Positions 59,401 through 64,000 of a stretch of 64,000 nt of DNA are shown here, one piece after another. Under the pieces are notes generated by a model. The model did no database searches. It saw only the letters and a program-made list of their open reading frames with translations, and was not told the DNA's origin. Both the position numbers and the translations under genes were made by a program. Every line of letters begins with the position of its first letter. Positions within the stretch are counted from its first letter, which is position 1. Source of the DNA: Gyromitra esculenta (Eukaryota > Ascomycota > Pezizomycetes > Pezizales > Discinaceae); assembly GCA_038503075.1 (NCBI GenBank), contig JBCAML010000007.1, forward strand, positions 124,001 through 188,000. Direction: 5' to 3'.

Positions 59401-60728
59401 GGCCAAAGTCTCTCAGCCTCAAGTTTAATCCAAATTCTTGGCGTAGTCGCTGATTAATGTGTATGACTGCTATTAGTATCAGTGAGAAAACCCCCTCCCT
59501 CTTGCTGATGGTACGGATATTGTCGTTTTTAGGATGATGCGAGGTCGTGGTGTATTCGGTACTTTGGGTGGTTGTTTGCGGATGTCACGCTGTAGTGCGG
59601 GTCAATTTGGGTATGTGTAGCTAGCTGTGGTAGAAGCGACTGCATCTTCTTGGTGGGGGGGAATATATGGTCATAAGAAATCACTCGCGGAAATTTTGGG
59701 GGATATTGTTTACTGTTTCTTTATTCATTAGGCACATCCAGCCCGAAGGTTATGACACTCAATTTTGGGGGACAAAACGGGTTATTATTTATTATTATTT
59801 CATTCGGGATAAAACGGGTGAGTTCTATCCTCTGTTTCACCTGACCACATATCCCTTAGGGATTATAGGGAGGAATACAAGGGTTGCTGAGAGCTGAATG
59901 AGCACGGGGGAAACGCTCAAAACTTATTATAATCTAAACTTCCGTCGAAATAATGTGGACGTGGCAATACATACTCTAGAGTTTAGAATTTAGAATTCTA
60001 AGATTACCATGTTGGTAGACGATATTTGTTTGATCGCTCGTCTTTCCATAATTTAAAACCAAGTCTTGTGAACTAAGTTATACAAATATCTGTGCTTTCG
60101 AGCTCCCATTTTCGATGAAACAGCTCACGAGTTAAATAAAAAGTTCGCAGGTGCGCGGTCGTGCACGTATAGACGGCTATATACTGGTAATTACGCCTTT
60201 GAGGGGGTTCAAACGTGGGCGTTTTATTGGGGCATTGTGTCAGACCTAGTATCCACCATGCTTAGCGAAACCTTACTATTTGTTTTTTGTTTAACAATCC
60301 AATTCGCCCCAAGTCTGTCACATGAGAGTGTTTCACTGATGCGAACAGTTTTAAAAGGTAGGGGTATCTTGTTGGAGTTTTGGACCACGATCGAGTATTA
60401 TTTGAGCTTTGGATGCCGAACGAGATACAAGGAAAGCAGGCAGTATATATGCAAGAGATTGACCAATAGAAAGCTCCCAAACCCCGGGGCTTCCAGAGCC
60501 TGTCTGACTATCAAAGATCTACAGGGACCGAGACCCTGAGACTTATTAGGGCGCAATATCAATAGTTTCAACATATTCGTACCCCTAATAACCGAGTGAT
60601 TATTAGTGAAGACGTTAATAGACTGAACCCGTGTCGTAAGACCCTTCAAACTTGGGTTACTGAAGGCCTTAGACAGAGGTATAGAGTAGAGCAGATATAT
60701 TTTTACAAAAGCCCAAACGCTCCCTAAT
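56475..60728. other. Intergenic, 4.3 kb
   Basis: Promoter side of the zinc-cluster gene, then gene-poor DNA up to the 3' end of the acyl-CoA synthetase gene. ORFs at 56,543-56,952 and 57,582-58,031 overlap on both strands and the longest lacks an ATG start. The stretch 60,350-60,530 shares short phrases with 10,210-10,300 and 52,300-52,330, probably dispersed-repeat scraps. No RNA gene was found. Confidence 0.5.
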
Positions 60729-62729
60729 TTACTCAAACTCCTCGCGCACCAGAGTTTTCTTATTAACTACCACCGCACACATAGGAATTAGCCATCCACC
60801 CTACTAAATAGCTCTCGTTGACTATTGACTATCTTTGGAAGGTTGAGATACTTACTTTTCCCCATTTGATTCCTTTTCAGTTCCTCAACAACTTTCATTA
60901 CAGTGGGGACTTTATAGTTCGCAAGCTTCTCCTTCATGACCTTCCGCATCTCATCGTATCCGAAGGATTCTTTCTTTCCTTGTTCAGACAAGACTACGAT
61001 CGCTGCGACCCGTTGACCCCAGTCAGGATCGGGAAGAGCTACTACTGTGGCTTCAGATATTTGGGGTCTGTGGAATAGGAGGTCGGTTAGTGGCATTAGA
61101 TAGAAAGGAGGAAAGGAGATTATACAATTCCAGTAGCTCTCGCTCTACTTCCAGAGCAGAGACCTTTTCACCACCAGATTTGATAACTAGTAACATCAAT
61201 AACTAATAACCGCATTTTAGGCCGTTAGTAGAGGAGACATAGACCTACTATCGACGCTCGTCCTGCCGTGGATATAATAAGCTCCCCTCTCATCTCTAAC
61301 AGCCACATCACCCGTTTTAAACCAACCCCCATCTACAAACTCCTTCTGCGTCGCTTCCGGCTTCTGCCAATACTCCTTAAAAACCGTTGGGCCCCTAATC
61401 TGGATCTCGCCCTCCTTCTCGGTCTCCTCCGCTGGGATGGGGGTTCCGGTCTCTATATCCACTAACCTCGCCTCCACCCCTGGAAGTGGCCAACCGACAG
61501 AGTTGGCCATGCGATCGGATAACGGAAGGCGTTGTGATAGCGCCATACCGATTTCGGTCATACCGTACCTCTCTAGCATGGTTCCACCACCTTGGCCGGT
61601 TCCAGCAAGTGTCTGCCACCGATCTTTGATGCTCCCTGGTAAAGCCGCAGAACCAGAGATTGCGAGGCGGAGCGATCGTACACCCTCTTTCCCTGCTGTC
61701 CGTGCCGGCTCCGGTAAGGTGGAGAAGGTAGATAAGAGACGATTATACACCGTTGGGACCGCCATAAATAGCGTTACCCCTACTTTCCCCTTTTCTTGAG
61801 ACGCAAGTCGGTTCCAGACGGCTTCGGCGTTAAAGGGGAAGAGGTATTCTACTGTTCCCCCTGCAAAAAGTGGGGCAAGGGTCGCGTTCACAATCCCGTG
61901 GACGTGGTGGAGCGGGAGTACGTGGAGTAGGTAGTCCTTCTCGTTCATTTCCCATGCGTTCACGAGGGATGTGCTCTGTGCCGTGAGAGAAGTATGAGTG
62001 GAAACCACACCCTTCGGCAGATTTGTGGTGCCAGAAGTATAGATGATTAGTGCACCTCTGTCTGTAAGTTTCTTTGTCCATGTCGGGTCGACCAATTGGA
62101 CTTCAGGATCCGCGGACTTTGACCCTCGTTGGAGATGCTGAGTAGCAACATCAAGCTCACAATCACGCTTAAACCCGGGAGAGTCAAATATCTCACTGGT
62201 AGTTTCTATGTACTTTTCCGAGGTGATGAATAGGCTTGGGGTAGAGTCGGAGACGACGTAGCGCATTTCTAGTGCTGGATGACTTGTACACAAAGGTACA
62301 GCAATAGCGCCAGAAGCAAATATACCTAGCATAGACACTATCAATCATTCACATTAGCTTTCTTAAAGTCCCTCGTAAAGTCATCCAGTAAATAAATAAA
62401 TATGTAAAAATCGTACCTACATAATCATACCCATTCTCAACCAAAAACGCAACTCGCTTCTCGTCCAGATCCCGCACTCGACCAGACCCCCTAGGCTTTA
62501 AAATCCGATCTTTATACACCGCAGTATCAGCAAGGAGATTCCCATACGTAAAAGATTTCCCAGACTCCGAATGCACAATCGCCGTTTTCGACTTGGGGTG
62601 TGAATTTAGTGCTTCAAATATCGGCAGCCGTGGAAGTGTTAATTTCCTCTGTGAGCTAGTTGCGATTGCACGACGGGCCATGAAGCTTCCCAACCGTGGG
62701 AAGAACCGAGGAAGACGGCGCAGCATCAT
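60729..62729 (-). CDS. ACSF3-type acyl-CoA (malonyl-CoA) synthetase, probably mitochondrial
   Basis: Exons 62729-62417, 62337-61249, 61186-61126, 61067-60856 and 60766-60729 join in frame to 570 aa (human ACSF3 is 576). It is a member of the AMP-forming ligase superfamily. Motifs: YTSGTTNLPKG (residues about 204-214), ERYGMTEIGM, GWFKTGDVA, the hinge-region GRTSVDIIKSGGEKVSALEVE and the terminal catalytic lysine region NQMGKINKK. The ERYGMTEIG and GGEKVSALEVE blocks fit the malonate-CoA ligase branch better than fatty-acyl ligases. The N terminus (MMLRRLPRFFPRLGSFMARR) is basic and hydrophobic like a mitochondrial targeting peptide; there is no peroxisomal SKL end. It likely activates malonate for mitochondrial fatty-acid synthesis. 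It is divergent from the BolA gene. The first ATG of a tandem pair was taken as start. Confidence 0.93.
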
Positions 62730-62950
62730 TTTCGCACTGGGGGAGTAGTTGTTGGAATCCAATTGCAGCCCGACTGACCGTGAGGGAATCGAGCTCTCGG
62801 GAGTTTGACGTCGGGATTCGGTTCGTTCGGCAAAACCCTGTCGTAGCTTCTCCGCGCAGTCAGCAAAATTGTTGCGGCTCTTTTCAACCTCATCACATGA
62901 TGAAGTTTTTCCAACTTCCCCAACCCCACGTCTGACAAAAAACAAAAAAG
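62730..62950. promoter_or_regulatory. Shared divergent promoter of the ACSF3-type and BolA-like genes
   Basis: Only 221 bp lie between the start codons. A TGACGTC (CRE-like) site is at 62,806-62,812, close to the middle. The BolA side ends with an A-rich leader directly before the ATG. An ORF that extends the synthetase frame upstream through this region lacks homology and is not used. Confidence 0.65.
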
Positions 62951-63454
62951 ATGTTGCGAATGGTGCGAAGATTTGCGAATATGGCAAGCAACACCCCCGT
63001 AGAGGATACCATCAGACAGAAGGTACTGTTCTTCTTTTTCCTCAGCTGCTGATTAGTGTGATGGCATGTAATGACTGTAGTTTTTTTTTTTAACAGATAA
63101 CGACGGCGCTGGCTCCGACGACGTTGGAAATATGGAATGATTCGTCTAAGCATGCGCACCACAAGGCAATGGAGGGGGTGGCGAGTAAAGAGACACATTT
63201 CAGGTAAACATCCATCTGCCACCGAGACCCATACGCTTATCAGCGCGGACTAAGATTGGTGAATAAGGCTCGTTATCACTTCTGCTGCATTCCAATCGAA
63301 GCCTCAGCTTGCTAGACATAGGATCGTCAACGCGTTGTTGAAGGATGAACTTGAGCGGGAAGGTGGGATTCATGCGCTGCAATTGAGAACCCTAACGCCG
63401 GAAGAGGAAGAGAGGTTGATGAATAAGGCGAAAGAGATGGATGGGAAGCCGTGA
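62951..63454 (+). CDS. BolA-like protein, probably mitochondrial
   Basis: Exons 62951-63022, 63097-63203 and 63268-63454 give 121 aa. The BolA fold is clear: SKHAHHKAMEG, then HFRLVITSAAFQSKPQLARH and RIVNALLKDEL, then GGIHALQLRTLTPEE. BolA proteins pair with monothiol glutaredoxins to handle Fe-S clusters; yeast Bol1 and Bol3 act in mitochondria on lipoate synthase and other 4Fe-4S targets. The N terminus (MLRMVRRFANMA) is basic and amphipathic, consistent with mitochondrial import, but the second or third Met could give a cytosolic form. Intron 2 ends in AAG at 63,267; the earlier CAG at 63,243 lies before the likely branch site and would give a stop after three codons. The final residues GKP follow a Glu-rich helix. 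Confidence 0.9.
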
Positions 63455-64000
63455 ATGTCTCAGTGGTAATGTTTCAAAACGGAGCTTTTAGTATCTATCT
63501 CATAGGTAGAGCAAAAATTAAAATATCCCTGCATGACTTCTACCCAATAAAAATATGCTATAATATGTATTTACGCCTCCAGACATTTGCTTTATTCAAG
63601 CAGCAGTATCCTCTACCAAACGGTTATCGAGGTCGTTCGTCGAGTGAGACACCATGACTTACTTAGGTTTTCATGGAGTTGGGTACAGGTTTTTATCTTT
63701 GAACACCTCACACTCCGTTACCCACCAACAACATATGGTTATAAAATACATTAAATTTCGATATTCTGTCCAATCTTACAAAGTCTTCCTTCAATCAACA
63801 TCCACATAACTGTAAGTAATACTTTCCAGGTCCAAAGCCATGGCCAGAGAATACAGGCGTCAACGAACAATGAACGAAAATTGAAAATAAAATATATCAA
63901 GTAAGAAACAAAACACGCATGCATCCCCGGAATCCTCTAGATGACACCACAGCTAGCGTAGTAGGGGCATAGAGCCAGTAGATAACGAATAGCCGTTAGA
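63455..64000. other. Downstream of the BolA-like gene
   Basis: About 550 bp of AT-rich DNA, presumably 3' UTR and intergenic. The 68-codon ORF at 63,451-63,657 overlaps the BolA stop and has no gene-like features. Confidence 0.5.

Noticed and set aside
62349..62987. N-terminal extension of the acyl-CoA synthetase through the divergent promoter
   Set aside because: The extension would overlap the BolA start region and has no family similarity; the tandem ATG at 62,729 begins a typical mitochondrial presequence.
1..64000. CRISPR array, phage, plasmid or operon-type bacterial content
   Set aside because: No regularly spaced repeats, no bacterial gene organisation, and the genes contain spliceosomal introns.

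Overview
The window looks like nuclear DNA of a filamentous ascomycete (Pezizomycotina). Coding regions are broken by short GT-AG introns (about 50-90 nt, one of 201 nt). They encode typically fungal proteins: a Zn2Cys6 regulator, a secreted AA11-type copper monooxygenase, and fused bifunctional thiamine enzymes. Intergenic DNA is long and contains relics of mobile elements. I cannot fix the genus from sequence alone; an early-diverging Pezizomycotina lineage such as Pezizomycetes is a guess.

Positions 1-13,000 are a repeat-rich island. It holds at least thirteen short terminal-inverted-repeat elements (MITE-like), several in direct contact with one another. It also holds two diverged copies of a larger repeat whose clearest aligned stretch differs only by transitions, which fits RIP. 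The one gene I can assemble here is a three-exon HNH-nuclease-family protein (1791-3147, minus) that appears to have lost the usual histidine of the motif.

Positions 13,791-17,901 hold a divergent thiamine pair: THI6 (minus; thiamine-phosphate synthase plus hydroxyethylthiazole kinase) and THI20 (plus; HMP/HMP-P kinase plus TENA domain). They share a 375-bp promoter. Together they supply and join the two halves of thiamine. After a 5.3-kb gap with one MITE come an AA11 LPMO (23,235-24,559), a hypothetical protein (25,437-26,399, minus), NPT1 nicotinate phosphoribosyltransferase (28,570-30,413), a tentative four-exon hypothetical gene (34,129-35,301, minus) and a conserved nuclear-looking 290-aa protein (39,138-40,147, minus).

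Positions 40,148-53,916 are almost empty of long ORFs. In the middle is a 50-codon ORF (46,095-46,247) with a good start context. It is preceded by 824 nt without a single ATG, as expected of a real mRNA leader. From 53,917 there is a 761-aa Zn2Cys6 transcription factor (minus). At the right end a second divergent pair has a 221-bp promoter: an ACSF3-type acyl-CoA (malonyl-CoA) synthetase with a mitochondrial-like N terminus (60,729-62,729, minus) and a BolA-like protein (62,951-63,454, plus). Both families are linked to mitochondrial lipoate supply, so the pair may be functionally coupled.

Exon boundaries were placed by eye from GT-AG sites, reading-frame phase and remembered family sequences. 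No alignment or database search was run.
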